Below are positions 5,542-5,591 of a DNA stretch of 5,591 nucleotides, piece by piece (within the stretch, counting starts at the first letter, position 1; every line of letters starts with the position of its first letter). This stretch comes from an uncultured Dorea sp. GTDB lineage: Bacteria; Bacillota_A; Clostridia; Lachnospirales; Lachnospiraceae. Below the pieces are notes generated by a model. The model made no database searches. It had not been told where the DNA came from and worked only from the letters and a program-made list of their open reading frames with translations. Location: positions 1-5,591 of the forward strand of contig CAJTRM010000069.1 of the NCBI GenBank assembly GCA_910578865.1. Direction: 5' to 3'. A program made the position numbers and the translations under genes.

Positions 5542-5591
5542 GCGTCAAATAAGATAGTGGATAGAAAAATAACCACCAACCCTCTATGCTA
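5542..5591. other. Foreign-looking tail after the truncated MATE gene
   Basis: Fifty bases follow the premature stop. No reading frame continues the MATE family here, and no hairpin terminator is seen. The abrupt loss of homology at GVIA suggests a rearrangement or insertion breakpoint near 5535-5545. Too little sequence is present to identify what lies beyond. Confidence 0.3.

Noticed and set aside
1..5591. CRISPR array, tRNA/rRNA genes, transposase or integrase
   Set aside because: No regularly spaced repeats, cloverleaf-like segments or recombinase motifs were seen on either strand.

Overview
The window looks like chromosomal DNA from a low-to-medium-GC Bacillota, most likely a gut-type Clostridia (Lachnospiraceae-like). 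The basis is strong GGAGG/AGGAGG ribosome binding sites, AT-rich intergenic DNA, and proteins of the kind common in that group: two MATE transporters of different subfamilies, a single-domain bacteriohemerythrin and a Crp/Fnr-type regulator. This assignment is an inference from style, not from a marker gene.

Layout from left to right. (1) 14-884, minus strand: a wrecked MATE-family transporter. The N-terminal and C-terminal parts are in different frames, the middle is missing, and the end diverges from the family. (2) 986-2279, minus strand: a tight two-gene operon of unrecognised cytoplasmic-looking proteins of 234 and 195 aa. Both carry the words RSQM and SGSGA near their N-termini. (3) 2449-2871, minus strand: an intact 140-aa bacteriohemerythrin with all seven iron ligands. 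It has its own extended -10 promoter, overlaid by a perfect 8-bp inverted repeat. (4) 2933-3417, minus strand: a gene with an N-terminal signal-like segment that appears to be broken by a one-base frameshift in a T run. Its second half (about 100 codons, no start codon) fills what would otherwise look like an empty 325-bp gap. (5) 3553-4194, minus strand, and 4282-5541, plus strand: a divergent pair made of a Crp/Fnr-type regulator and a MATE efflux transporter. They share an 87-bp intergenic region holding back-to-back TATAAT boxes and two palindromes. The MATE gene stops about one membrane helix short and is followed by unrelated-looking sequence.

How the genes work together. The clearest functional unit is the regulator plus transporter pair, which has the typical arrangement of a local regulator controlling a drug or metabolite exporter. 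The hemerythrin is a self-contained oxygen/iron-binding unit. The two-gene operon of unknown function is the best candidate for something undescribed. Three of the other genes are damaged (MATE remnant, frameshifted gene, truncated MATE), so the window reads as an accessory region undergoing decay. I found no RNA genes, CRISPR arrays, transposase or integrase.
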